Positions 1-9,352 of a stretch of 64,000 bases of DNA are shown here, in pieces. Below the pieces are notes generated by a model that had not been told where the DNA came from, did no database searches, and was given only the letters and a program-made list of their open reading frames with translations. How positions within the stretch are numbered: the stretch's first letter is position 1; each line of letters opens with the position of its first letter. Source of the stretch: Lachancea mirantina. Taxonomy: Eukaryota > Ascomycota > Saccharomycetes > Saccharomycetales > Saccharomycetaceae. The position numbers and the translations under genes were made by a program. The DNA lies in contig LT598463.1 in the NCBI GenBank assembly GCA_900074745.1, positions 1,143,721-1,207,720 of the forward strand, written 5' to 3'.

Positions 1-424
1 CGTGTTGCAAGACTTGGATATGGGCTTTTATCAAAGACGATAAGGCGAAAGAGACCTCGGGGATCCGAATCCACTTGTCGACATCGGAATTGTAAACCAT
101 TGTGGAACACTGTAAATAGCTGCAGCGTCGTGAAAGCGGCGTTTCGGCAAAGAGCGTTTAATTTATGTAAATGATAGGCCGCATGGGATGCCCTAATGGG
201 TTGCCATGATAGCACATACTCATCAGGAGGGTCTGCAAAGTGGGATTCGGGGCTCTGTTCCCACATCAAGTGGAAACGTATATAAGGAGCAGGGTATTGG
301 GATTATGCCCAACAATCACTCTAGTAATCTCCATCACATAACAGTTTAGCGAACAGTTCTTTGAGCATATCATTGAACAGCTCATCAAATTTCTGTGAAG
401 ACTCCTCATACAAATACCTAAAAA
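1..424 (+). promoter_or_regulatory. Upstream region of the class III aminotransferase gene
   Basis: No gene is seen here. A TATA box (TATATAAG, 279-286) lies about 140 bp before the ATG at 425, a normal yeast spacing. GATA-type core motifs (GATAAG at 39-44 and a reverse copy just upstream) are present. They would fit nitrogen control of an aminotransferase, but such short motifs occur by chance and this is only a suggestion. Confidence 0.45.
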
Positions 425-1846
425 ATGACCACTGACACTGTTCAGCCTGCCACAGAATCGTACGTGTTCCAAGGTACCATCAACAAGAAGCCTCCTCATG
501 TTTTGGACGGCCAGGGCGTTCGCATGAAGATCGAGAAAAACGGTAAGATCTACGACGATGTTCTCGACGGTGTGACCGGTGCTGCGGTCGGCGCTCTAGG
601 CTGGGGCGACGAAGACTTGCCTGCTTGGCTCGAAAAGGCTGCAAAGAACCACACTTACACTTTCCCATCGTTGATTGGTAACCCAGCGTCCGAAGATTTG
701 GCTAAATTCTACATCGACAACAGTCCAAAGGGCGCTTTTGCTGCGGCCCTATGGTGCTGCTCGGGCTCTGAGAGTAACGAGAATGCCATGAAGATAATCA
801 GACAATACCAAGTCGAAAGAGGCTGCCCAGAGAAGTATAAGATCATCTCGAGAGACCTATCGTACCACGGTTTCACGCTCGGCGCTCTTTCCATCTCCAA
901 CTGTGCCAGAGCGAGCGCTTTCAAGGACATCTTGATTGACCAGGAGAAAACGTGTTTGACCATGGAGCCTTGCTACCCATACAGATTCCAGAAGAAAGGT
1001 GAATCCGAGGAACAGTACGTGAAGCGTCTGCTAGACAACCTTGAAAAGATCATTCTAGACAACGACCCAAAGACTGTGTCCTGCGTTATTGTCGAGACTT
1101 TGCCTGGCTCTTCTTTGGGTACTTGCCCATCGCCAAAGGGCTACTTGCCCGGTATCCGTGCGCTCTGCAACAAGTACGACGTTGTCTTCATGCTGGACGA
1201 AGTCATGTGTGGTACTGGCAGATGTAACCCTAACGGGAAGTTAAACTGCTGGGAAAATTTCCTAGAGCCAGAAGATGCTCCAGACATTCAGTCTGTGGGA
1301 AAGACCCTTGGTTCGGGTTTCGTCACTATTGCGGGTGTCTTGGTTGGTCCAAAGATCCGTGATGCCTACATCAAAGGTTCTAACGCTGTTTTCGGTTCCC
1401 ACACCTACGCTTCTCACGGTTTCAACTGTTCTGTGGCACTTGACGTCCAGAAGAAGATCCAGGCTCAAGGTCTCACTGCCAATATTTTCAAGATGGGTAA
1501 CCTAATGGGTTCTAAACTACAAGACGCACTACTGGACAAGGACAACATTGTCGGTGATGTCAGAGGTATCGGTGGTTTCTGGTCTTTGGAGTTTGTCAAG
1601 GACAGGACTACCAAGGAAGTGTTCCCAGCAAAACTTGATGTCGGTCACCGTTTCCAGGACGTTTGCTTTGAGAACGGATTGAACGTCATGGGCATGCAAG
1701 GAAACGCCGATGGCATAAGCGGTGACATCGCTTTGTTGGCTCCCTCTTTCATTGTGACGGAAGACGACGTAAACGAAATTGTCAAGAGAGTGGTCAAATC
1801 CGTCGAAGATATAACCGAACAATTGAAGGCCGAGGGCAATTGGTGA
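425..1846 (+). CDS. Class III PLP-dependent aminotransferase, 473 aa
   Basis: Predicted pyridoxal-phosphate enzyme of aminotransferase class III (fold type I), which moves amino groups from amines or omega-amino acids to a keto acid. The PLP-binding Asp is in the LDEVMCGTGR motif (Asp258), and the Schiff-base lysine is Lys293 in SVGKTLGSGF. SGSESNENAMK near residue 113 and the YHG around residue 148 are the usual cofactor-phosphate region. Full family length, and no N-terminal targeting peptide is obvious, so probably cytosolic. The start is the first ATG, preceded by an A-rich leader and a TATA box. It does not look like the GABA transaminase UGA1, and I know of no S. cerevisiae gene of this type next to SIP5, so it is an accessory gene at this position. 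The substrate cannot be told from sequence; a closely related diamine or beta-alanine transaminase role is possible. Confidence 0.85.
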   Translation: MTTDTVQPATESYVFQGTINKKPPHVLDGQGVRMKIEKNGKIYDDVLDGVTGAAVGALGWGDEDLPAWLEKAAKNHTYTFPSLIGNPASEDLAKFYIDNSPKGAFAAALWCCSGSESNENAMKIIRQYQVERGCPEKYKIISRDLSYHGFTLGALSISNCARASAFKDILIDQEKTCLTMEPCYPYRFQKKGESEEQYVKRLLDNLEKIILDNDPKTVSCVIVETLPGSSLGTCPSPKGYLPGIRALCNKYDVVFMLDEVMCGTGRCNPNGKLNCWENFLEPEDAPDIQSVGKTLGSGFVTIAGVLVGPKIRDAYIKGSNAVFGSHTYASHGFNCSVALDVQKKIQAQGLTANIFKMGNLMGSKLQDALLDKDNIVGDVRGIGGFWSLEFVKDRTTKEVFPAKLDVGHRFQDVCFENGLNVMGMQGNADGISGDIALLAPSFIVTEDDVNEIVKRVVKSVEDITEQLKAEGNW

Positions 1847-2345
1847 AGCAGGACTTTGTGTGCGCCCTCATTATATACATCCATCTACAAGATATATCGT
1901 TTTAAATATCTGCTATTAATCTTTGATTTTGAATGAACCAATGGCTAAGAAATTCTCGTTGAATTCGTCCCCACAATGAATTTTTACAGCGGCTGAAACA
2001 GATTTTACCGCTAATAAAATCATCTATAACAACTTCCAGAATTCTTGAAATTATCTCAATACGCTCATTTGGCATATTTGGGCTGTGATCTTCGTATTAC
2101 ATTGTCGTATAGCTTATATAGCCGGACTTGTTGATCTAGCGCGCTATTTCCAAGAAATACGTCAATAATGATATGGCGCGATAGGGGTTTAAGATGAAAT
2201 TCCATCTGACATATAGGGATATTTAGTTATAGGAATATTTGATTCGCAAGTTACTCAACTTGCGAAGCCTTGCCGAAAGTCAGCGGGAACTGGGATTAGT
2301 TTGGCTTCAATCGCTTGGGCAGTCAGATATAAGGTACTCTAAAAA
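1847..2345. other. Intergenic: aminotransferase 3' end and SIP5 promoter
   Basis: AT-rich with no credible reading frame. The right half is the presumed SIP5 promoter, ending in an A-rich leader directly before the ATG. No clear factor site or RNA gene was recognised. Confidence 0.5.
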
Positions 2346-3758
2346 ATGGGTAATGTTCCTGGGAAATTAGACGAAGAGAATGCAATTCGGTCGGGCCGAT
2401 CTTACAGCACGTCGGACACTACACGGCGCAACAGCGCCAGTGTCGTGACTGGTAGAGCACAGAGAGCTTCTTCACTCGTAGGAACGATTTTAAATGGCCG
2501 AACGAGGTCAGATTCTTTAATGCATGGGCATTCCAGTAATCCCTATAAGCGGAAATCGACGAAGGAGAAAGAACGACTGAAGGAGAAACATGCGAAGGAA
2601 CTAGTAGTTAAATTTGACGAATGTGTTGACGGTGGGTTTTTAGCACCGTTTGGTTGTTTCGGGCTTGATAAACTCGATTACGACGCAAGAGTCGTGAAAG
2701 GTCTTATAGTGGACCGGAAACTTGCACCTTTCTATCTGCCGCTGGACGACTTTGACCCAGAATGGACAAGAAAGGAAGTTGTGAAGGTGGTGGACGCACT
2801 ACCGCTACATGCACCTTTCGAGGAAGACACCGATGAGTACGATGGAGTAGCGACGGGAAGTCTTGCGGACGACGATTTTGACTCCTTGATAGATAAAACG
2901 CTTTCACGTCGCGAACAGCGCAAACACCGGCTCAAAATCTTCAACGCCCGTTTATACAAGAAGCGGATCGCATGGCAAGAAAAGGAGAACGAGCGATACC
3001 TAGACAAGAAACTAGAGACGCGAAGTGGCGGCTCGCGAGCCGCTGGGCTTCTGATGAGCGACGACCTGAAAGTTGCGCTTTACACCCACGGCACCGAATG
3101 TCCCATCTGTTTCTTGTATTTCCCAGAACCGATGAACAAGTCGCGCTGCTGTCTCCAGCCGATTTGCTCGCAGTGTTTCGTTCAAATCAAAAGAGCCCCT
3201 CCGCATTTCCCACACGACGAAGAAGATACGGACGTTCAGGATGAGGAAAAGGACCCTAACCTTTTGGTCTCGGAGCCTGCCAGCTGTCCTTACTGTGCGA
3301 CACCGGACTTCGGTGTTACGTACGATGCTCCAGAAGAGAGAAGAGTAGGAGTGCTAGCGCCCTTACCGGGCACGTTTGTATTGTCGGTTCCTAGTCGCTC
3401 TGAGCTTTTCAAAGATACAAACAGTATCGGACGACGCGGTTCGGTACCCGCTGACGATCCAACTGTGGTGAAATCAGATACAATTAGACCGGATTGGCAG
3501 ATTGAATTGAACAAAGAACGCATGCGTCTAGCAAGAAGGTCTGCCAATGCGACAGCAATTCACGTCAGCAATCAGTTAGTTGACCCTAGCCATCAGAACG
3601 TTTCCACTCATACTAGCACATCAGTACCACGCTCGGAGTTCACCCCCACCTCGCTATCGCCACGAGATCTCGAACAACAGATGATCGACCATGCCATTAG
3701 GCTAAGTTTGGCAGAACAAAAAGACTCAAAGAGGTCCCGAAACTCAAATCATCGATAG
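2346..3758 (+). CDS. SIP5: Sip5-like protein, Snf1/Glc7-interacting, 470 aa
   Basis: Ortholog of S. cerevisiae Sip5 (YMR140W), reported to bridge the glucose-repression kinase Snf1 and the Reg1-Glc7 phosphatase. The N-terminus MGNVPGKLDEE is strongly Sip5-like, and Gly2 makes N-myristoylation plausible. Residues about 75-160 hold the conserved FDECVDGGFLAPFGCF and DFDPEW segments. A zinc-binding cysteine cluster (CPICFLYFPEP, then CCLQPICSQCF) lies near residues 252-280. The C-terminus has a short helix with acidic and small residues (LEQQMIDHAIRLSLAEQ) that resembles a ubiquitin-interacting motif. The neighbours RPP1A, RPL13 and RPS16 match the ancestral order seen at YMR140-143. The start is the first ATG in frame and matches the family N-terminus. 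Confidence 0.9.
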   Translation: MGNVPGKLDEENAIRSGRSYSTSDTTRRNSASVVTGRAQRASSLVGTILNGRTRSDSLMHGHSSNPYKRKSTKEKERLKEKHAKELVVKFDECVDGGFLAPFGCFGLDKLDYDARVVKGLIVDRKLAPFYLPLDDFDPEWTRKEVVKVVDALPLHAPFEEDTDEYDGVATGSLADDDFDSLIDKTLSRREQRKHRLKIFNARLYKKRIAWQEKENERYLDKKLETRSGGSRAAGLLMSDDLKVALYTHGTECPICFLYFPEPMNKSRCCLQPICSQCFVQIKRAPPHFPHDEEDTDVQDEEKDPNLLVSEPASCPYCATPDFGVTYDAPEERRVGVLAPLPGTFVLSVPSRSELFKDTNSIGRRGSVPADDPTVVKSDTIRPDWQIELNKERMRLARRSANATAIHVSNQLVDPSHQNVSTHTSTSVPRSEFTPTSLSPRDLEQQMIDHAIRLSLAEQKDSKRSRNSNHR

Positions 3759-4060
3759 AACCCTAGCAAATTAACGATTGTGAATGAATAAATGCTTAAA
3801 ACTAGAAGAAACAATCCACCGAAGAGACCGATTGACCATGGCCAAAAGTCGGGGGACCCTCTCATGCCAGTGTGAAGTGAATCACTATTGACGTATCTCA
3901 CGTTTTCTCCAACCACGCACCTGGGCAAGTGAAAAAAATTTTTCAATCCATCGCACTACCTTTAGGCTCTATCTTCTCTTTCACCAGAAATCAAAGAAAT
4001 AGTCTGCTTTTTACAAGCTTAATCTGATTATCTCTATTCTAGACCGTCAAGAAGGAAGAA
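3759..4060 (+). promoter_or_regulatory. RPP1A promoter with an Abf1 site
   Basis: The sequence at 3881-3893 (ATCACTATTGACG) fits the Abf1 consensus RTCRYNNNNNACG exactly, about 170 bp before the RPP1A ATG. Abf1 is an established driver of a subset of yeast ribosomal protein genes that lack Rap1 sites. A poly-A/T stretch at about 3931-3946 follows, as is usual in such promoters. Confidence 0.6.
3881..3893 (+). promoter_or_regulatory. Abf1 binding site (sequence match)
   Basis: Full match to RTCRYNNNNNACG at the expected distance from a ribosomal stalk protein gene. Function is inferred from the match only. Confidence 0.55.
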
Positions 4061-4381
4061 ATGTCCACTGAAACTGCTTTGTCTTACGCTGCTTTGATCT
4101 TGGCCGACGCTGAGATCGAAATCTCTTCTGAGAAGTTGTTGGCCTTGACGGAGGCTGCCAACGTTCCAATCGAAGGCATCTGGGCTGACATTTTCGCCAG
4201 AGCTTTGGATGCTCAAGACTTGAAGAGCTTGTTGGTTAACTTCCAAGCTGGTTCCGCTGCTGCTCCAGCTGCTGGTGCTGCTGCTACTGGTGCCGCTGGT
4301 GAGGAGGCCGCTGAAGAAGAGAAGGAAGAGGAAGCCAAGGAGGAATCCGACGACGACATGGGTTTCGGATTGTTTGATTAG
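4061..4381 (+). CDS. RPP1A: Acidic ribosomal stalk protein P1-alpha, 106 aa
   Basis: Component of the 60S ribosomal stalk, which recruits and stimulates translation GTPases. The N-terminal helical domain ([34 protein letters not shown]) is nearly that of S. cerevisiae Rpp1A. It is followed by an Ala/Gly-rich hinge (about residues 65-85), a Glu/Lys-rich stretch and the invariant tail [12 protein letters not shown] that contacts elongation factors. Length 106 matches the yeast P1 proteins, and there is no intron. It sits tail-to-tail with RPL13, as YDL081C and YDL082W do in S. cerevisiae. Codon use is strongly biased to preferred yeast codons, as expected for high expression. Confidence 0.97.
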   Translation: MSTETALSYAALILADAEIEISSEKLLALTEAANVPIEGIWADIFARALDAQDLKSLLVNFQAGSAAAPAAGAAATGAAGEEAAEEEKEEEAKEESDDDMGFGLFD

Positions 4382-4650
4382 AATGCATAACATGTAAATT
4401 GAATAATATTTTACTTATGTACATTTTAATTGGCCATATTTTAGTTTCCTAATAGTGCTGGATTGTCAGGACCTTGTCCGGGAAAGTATCATGGTCTCGG
4501 ATAATTTCCGAAAGTCGATGCCACTGGTGTAAACGCTGTACTCCTGTTGAGAAACTCGAAATGGGATTTAAATTAGTAAATGGCTTCCAACTATACAATT
4601 TACATAAAGAGAACGTGAATGCGGACGACTATGTTTGAGAGTCAATGCGC

Positions 4651-5584
4651 TTATTTCTTCTTATCAGCTTCAGCCTCGGCCTTTTCTCTGGCTCTCTTTT
4701 CTCTGATGCCCTTGTACTTCTTCTCAGATCTAGCCAATCTCAAAGTTCTGAAAGCAGATTCACCATTGTCCTCAACGGCCTTGACCTCAACTTCGGTAGA
4801 TGGTTGAGCAATTGGGAAGGCAGCAGCAGTGGACAAGACTTGCTCAGCTTCTGGGGCCTTACCAGATCTTGGGAAAACGATGATCTTAGATAGGTATTCC
4901 TTCAATCTTTGAACGTTAGTGTCGAACATTTCTTGGTTTCTGTTTTGACGTCTGTGGTCAACAGCAATACCGATGGTTCTGGCGTAAGCTGGGGTCAAAC
5001 CGGCAGCCTTAACCTCAGCTAGGGTAAAACCTCTACCGGCTCTGACCTTTCTGTTGTATTTGACAGTTGGTGCTCTGACAACTGGTCTCAACAAGTCCAA
5101 TGGTCTTGGAGCAATCTTGGCGGCCTTGGCAGCTCTGGCATGACGTCTAGAGACCTTCTTACCGGCTTGGTCGAAGTGAACTCTGACACGTTCTTGCCAG
5201 TGCTTTCTGAAGTGATTCTTCAAGATAGGAAGGTTCTTAGCAATGGCTGATTCATAGTTAGTAAAAGCGTTGGTTCAACAGAACGTGCATGCAAGTTCGA
5301 AATTCAAATACCGAATGTGTTTATAGTAGTCGCTTCGAACCACCCTCATCGCGATTACTTTCGAGTAAAACAAACCACCTAGAGCTCGTCCAAAATCCGG
5401 ATAATAACAACTCATTTTATCGAGGAGTTCTGCACTTACTGGCGTAATATTGATGAGACTGGGCTCATGCCATGTACTTCAACTTGATCCGTTTTCAGCT
5501 TCTAAACACATCCTGCCAAAACACAATCGGTCTATTCACGCCTGCTAATGCAATTCAAATGTCCCACACGGTCCACATACCCAT
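4651..5584 (-). CDS. RPL13: Ribosomal protein eL13 (L13), two exons, 199 aa
   Basis: 60S subunit protein eL13. Exon 1 is only four bases (ATGG, 5584-5581), followed by GTATGT. The intron is 5247-5580 (334 nt), with a perfect TACTAAC branch point (complement of 5257-5263) and CAG at 5249-5247. Exon 2 is 5246-4651. The joined frame begins [22 protein letters not shown] and ends [11 protein letters not shown]. The total of 600 nt gives 199 residues, the same as S. cerevisiae Rpl13A/B. Exon 2 also holds an in-frame ATG (residue 12), which would drop the conserved N-terminus. The gene is divergent from RPS16 across a shared promoter, the arrangement of YDL082W/YDL083C and YMR142C/YMR143W. It is a single copy here, where S. 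cerevisiae has two. Confidence 0.96.
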
Positions 5585-6530
5585 TGTTACTTGATTCCTG
5601 CTGTACCTCTAAATCAGTAGAACTGTATCTTAGGAGCTGATAATTTGAATTCTGTAATTGGGAAAATTTTCCAAACACCAAGATCTCAAGATACGAGAAA
5701 GTCAAGACACCCTGCGCTACGTTCTGAGCTGCAGGAATTCGCTCCTCCGCCAGCCCTGAGGAGGACATCGAGCTAGGGGAGGCCGGTCCTCCAGAGCCGC
5801 CTTGCGACCTGCCCAACCAGGTCCAGACAGTAGGCTGAGTTCCCACCAGGCTGGTGGGGGTAGGCTGCTAGCATGGAGCCCACCGGCAGCATAGAACCAT
5901 TGTGCAGCCGGTAGCTCGTTGGGCGATAGCCGACACTGCTACCCACGCAAAGTATTCATCAAATAAGGTGACTCAACTCTTTAACAAACATTTGTGAATC
6001 AAAATGTACAGAATGTTCGGGTGTTCTAGCTCAAACTTATATTTACTGATGTACGGATGACACAGTCCAACATTTTGAACAGTCAAGAAACCCAGACATT
6101 AATGTTGAATAAAAAATAATTAACATCCTTACATCTTGTCTGCCGCCATGTTAGATTTCGAAGGGGATCATAATAAGCCTGCTGATACCCTCATCAACGA
6201 GCGTATGAGCGGAGAAGCTCTGCCCAGGCTAGACGGGGCCAGGCGGCATGGCAGGCTGGCACCCGCCTGTTCCACGTCTGGTAGTTTCCGCCAGCGGGGG
6301 ACACGGCATCCTACCACCGCCTGAGCCTAACAGGACAGGGGCTCAGCAGCCGGAGACCCACTCGCAAAGCTCCGATGAGCTGGGCAGGTTATATCGAGAG
6401 AAGTAAAGCAGAGCACTTCGAACGGTATGTCAGAAAGGAAAGTTGGAAAAACTTTCACCATCGCTAATTAAGAAAAGAGTTTCTGGAATCGGAGCTTAAT
6501 AGAGGGAATCATACCATAGCAAAGCACAAG
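5585..6530. promoter_or_regulatory. Shared divergent promoter of RPL13 and RPS16
   Basis: Nearly 950 bp between two divergent ribosomal protein genes. An AT-rich centre (about 5950-6160) holds two Rap1-like sites in the same orientation. Two markedly GC-rich blocks flank it (about 5730-5945 and 6170-6385), with small hairpins such as CCCACCA/TGGTGGG near 5842-5858. Reading frames in the GC-rich blocks lack any family resemblance and are not called. Confidence 0.6.
6012..6060 (-). promoter_or_regulatory. Tandem Rap1-like sites
   Basis: 6012-6024 (AATGTTCGGGTGT) and 6048-6060 (GATGTACGGATGA) each match the reverse Rap1 consensus KRTGTRYGGGTGT at 11 of 13 positions. They have the same orientation and are 36 bp apart. 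Paired Rap1 sites are the normal architecture of yeast ribosomal protein promoters. Binding is inferred. Confidence 0.55.
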
Positions 6531-7323
6531 ATGTCTACTGTCCCAAGTGTTCAAGTATGTTACAGATGGTTTGATTAGTAGTGTGTTAGGTGTTGATTGA
6601 ATGAGAGTCGGTTGGGATTGAGAGCCTCGAGTGCCGTTCGCGGAACGGCAAGAGCGTGACTTGAGCATGATAGTACCATTAGCGTCTCCACAGTTCCTGG
6701 GTTCGTAGAATGTCAGAAAGTACTGCTAAGAAACCTCTGCAAAGCTAGCCATGATGCCAGATGGATGTGAATGGCCAACGAGGAGAGCGATGGACCTCAA
6801 GAAAAAGCTGTAACGGCAATTGGGGTTGTTCCACTGCACGAGATCATTCATTTATTATTCTTCTTCACGCATTGACTTGCACCCGTGAGATATTCGAATA
6901 CTAACTTATTTCTAGACTTTCGGTAAGAAGAAGTCTGCCACTGCCGTCGCACACGTTAAGGCCGGTAAGGGTTTGATCAAGGTCAACGGTTCCCCAATCA
7001 CCTTGGTGGAGCCGGAAATCTTGAGATTCAAGGTTTACGAGCCACTTTTGTTGGTCGGTTTGGATAAGTTCGCCAACATCGACATCAGAGTCAGAGTCAC
7101 CGGTGGTGGTCACGTTTCTCAAGTGTACGCCATCAGACAAGCCATTGCTAAGGGATTGGTAGCTTACCACCAAAAATTCGTTGACGAACAATCCAAGAAC
7201 GAATTGAAGAAGATCTTCACCTCTTACGACAGAACTTTGTTGATTGCTGATGCCAGAAGACCAGAGCCAAAGAAATTCGGTGGTAAGGGTGCTCGTGCTA
7301 GATTCCAAAAGTCCTACCGTTAA
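6531..7323 (+). CDS. RPS16: Ribosomal protein uS9 (S16), two exons, 143 aa
   Basis: 40S subunit protein uS9, whose C-terminal tail reaches the P-site tRNA. Exon 1 is 6531-6554 (MSTVPSVQ). The intron is 6555-6915 (361 nt), with GTATGT at 6555, a perfect TACTAAC at 6899-6905 and TAG at 6913-6915. Exon 2 is 6916-7323, starting [19 protein letters not shown] and ending in the invariant KSYR tail. Joined length is 143 aa, equal to S. cerevisiae Rps16A/B. Strong codon bias matches RPP1A and RPL13. It shares its promoter with RPL13. Confidence 0.97.
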
Positions 7324-7752
7324 GAATTCATTCAGACGTATTCAACGTTTTTGTGCTATTCTATTACATTTACAGGTAGATTATTACATAATAAGCCATT
7401 GTTTCAAGTGATTTGCCGCTCATGGGAAAGCTTTCCTGAGTTTATTTTATTAGCTTCATTAGCTTTTGCCTATGTGATTTTCAGCTGGGCGTCTATATTG
7501 CCCTGTAGAAACCTTTTCGTCAACTGCAACGAGGTAATACAATTTCAAAACTGTTCTATAAGTTGACCAACGAAGCCTTGCTACGTGGGCTACAGAAGTC
7601 TAACAAAACCGACATGATTTTGTACTGAAAGATCATGAAACGGAAAAAATACCAAGAAAACCGAGCCTGGCATAAATGTTATTTATTAGTTGAAGCTAGT
7701 TTTTAGTTCCATTTTCGGGGGCACAATGAATTTTACCTCCTGGTCCTAGAAC
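7324..7752. other. Intergenic between convergent RPS16 and the reticulon-cupin gene
   Basis: AT-rich, with presumed 3' ends of both genes. A 71-codon open frame at 7351-7566 has no family resemblance and is probably chance. Nothing else is seen. Confidence 0.4.
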
Positions 7753-8814
7753 TTACTGAACGTCGTCATAGGGATAGTAAACCTTGTCATTTTTTGGACG
7801 GTCTCCGATTTCAATAATTAGCACTGGCTCATTTGTTTTGTTCAGGATGTGATGAGCATTGGGTGAACCAGCCTTGAAGCCGACGCACATGGAAGGACTT
7901 AGCTCCGACTCGCCATCGTCGGTTACCAGCGTAGGATGCCCTGCTACAACATAAACGAATTCGTCCTCTTCTGTATGATAGTGTCTTAGGGAAGACATTT
8001 TACCAGGAACGATGGTGGTAACATTGACGCCAAATTTGGTAAAATTGAAAACGTCACCAACCCTTCGCCTCGAATTCCCCAAGATTCTGTCTCTGAATGG
8101 TGGATCGTACTCGGGAGGCGGAGCAATGACATCCAGAGCCATTATCGGCTTAACATGTACTACACTACCCTTGCTTCCTTCACCCTCAGCGTCCGACTCC
8201 GTGCTGCGAAGCTTTTGGTCTTGGGCTGCATCTGCTTTTGACGCAGGTGCTTCGAGTCTGCCCATTAATTTTTTTATCCGGGGATTGCGAGATAAGACGC
8301 TAGTGACGTGATTCCTTCCTGCTCGAGCTTGCAAAACCAGCTGGTTCTGAAGAGCATTTATTTCGGGACCAAATGCTTCATAAATAAATGGTATCGCGAA
8401 CACCGAGGTGGTAAGCACGACTAGGGCTGCAAAACCTGATCCCTTCGACGAGCACCAGCTGGCAAAATACAATATAACAACACTCGTGAGTGTGGCTGCA
8501 GGTGAAGATATGAACTGGTTCAATTCAGCAGCGATATTGAGCCTCTCGTAACGACCCAAAGCTGCGTCCGTGTGCTTTTTCAATTTTTCGAGCCATTCGG
8601 AGTTTCCATCAATGTCAATTTGGCCAAGCAAAGGCCGCTGGAACACTAGTCTGAACAGAAACTCGACTGATCCTGTGGTAAACAGCACCAAATATCCACA
8701 CCGAAATAGCAAAGAAGCTAAATTCACAAATTTAAATGCCAGAAGTACCGCAATTAAACCAAAAAAAGTTTTAGCAGTCGCCGCAGGCGAATCCCACGCC
8801 AGAGGGCTACTCAT
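7753..8814 (-). CDS. Reticulon domain fused to a bacterial-type cupin, 353 aa
   Basis: One uninterrupted frame joins two unrelated domains. Residues about 1-185 are a reticulon homology domain. They resemble S. cerevisiae Rtn1 in the N-terminal SPLAW-SPAATAK segment and in LFTTGSVEF, with two long hydrophobic hairpins (about 12-60 and 105-147) that would curve the ER membrane. A charged linker (about 187-222) leads to a cupin domain (about 225-353). The cupin metal ligands are intact: His278, His280 and Glu285 (motif G-X6-HYH-X4-E-X6-G) and His321/322 in GFKAGSPNAHHILN. The cupin part reads like small stand-alone bacterial cupin proteins (RRVGDVFNFTKFGVN, HTEEDEFVYV). Met225 (codon at 8142-8140) would be the natural start of a separate cupin, but no intron or stop separates the parts. 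Predicted: an ER-tubule-anchored, cytosol-facing metal-dependent cupin. Its reaction is unknown. Confidence 0.85.
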   Translation of the reverse strand: MSSPLAWDSPAATAKTFFGLIAVLLAFKFVNLASLLFRCGYLVLFTTGSVEFLFRLVFQRPLLGQIDIDGNSEWLEKLKKHTDAALGRYERLNIAAELNQFISSPAATLTSVVILYFASWCSSKGSGFAALVVLTTSVFAIPFIYEAFGPEINALQNQLVLQARAGRNHVTSVLSRNPRIKKLMGRLEAPASKADAAQDQKLRSTESDAEGEGSKGSVVHVKPIMALDVIAPPPEYDPPFRDRILGNSRRRVGDVFNFTKFGVNVTTIVPGKMSSLRHYHTEEDEFVYVVAGHPTLVTDDGESELSPSMCVGFKAGSPNAHHILNKTNEPVLIIEIGDRPKNDKVYYPYDDVQ

Positions 8815-9332
8815 ATCACTGATCTTCTTGTGCTTCTGCTATCCCGTGAGGAGCAATGTACGTCGATGAAAAAGGGGATCTTATTAAGGGACGTCTGTCC
8901 CTAGCAAATTACAGGAAACTTTGAGCAATTGGTCAGCAAGCCTTCCTTCCGTGCATCAAGACAAGCAACCATCACCAGTTACATCTATGTCAGGTGATGA
9001 TCAAAGCGCTATCTTGCTAACAACTGAGATTCGCACTGTGCCGTGGCGAAAAAGTCTCACCAACAATTACCCTTTCAAATTTGCCTTTGGACCGTTTTCC
9101 ATCAATATTACCATAGTTTCAAAGCAAATAGGAAGCTCCGCAGCACCCTTAGATTTTTCAAAATCTCGCAAGGTTTATGCTCGATTCTTAAGCACGAACT
9201 TGACGAGACCTACACCTTCCTAAGTAGATCAGGACCTTCGTCGTGATCGTTCCTTTATCGGGGCCTACTTGGCACAAGTTGTATCGTTGTGATGGGTTAA
9301 TCCAAGTTTATTTAATTTCACTAAATCACGTG

Positions 9333-9346
9333 ATTTTTATTTCCAT
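9333..9346. promoter_or_regulatory. Palindromic CACGTG E-box (Cbf1-type)
   Basis: AAATCACGTGATTT is a perfect 14-bp palindrome containing the Cbf1 consensus RTCACRTG in both directions, about 270 bp before the FDO1 ATG. Confidence 0.5.
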
Positions 9347-9352
9347 TTGTTT

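Noticed and set aside
6136-6324. 62-codon frame in the RPL13-RPS16 promoter
   Set aside because: It lies in the GC-rich block, has no family resemblance, and occupies a promoter.
7753-8142. Separate stand-alone cupin gene
   Set aside because: No stop, intron signal or promoter-like spacer separates it from the reticulon part, so one fused protein is the simpler reading. Kept as an alternative in the finding.
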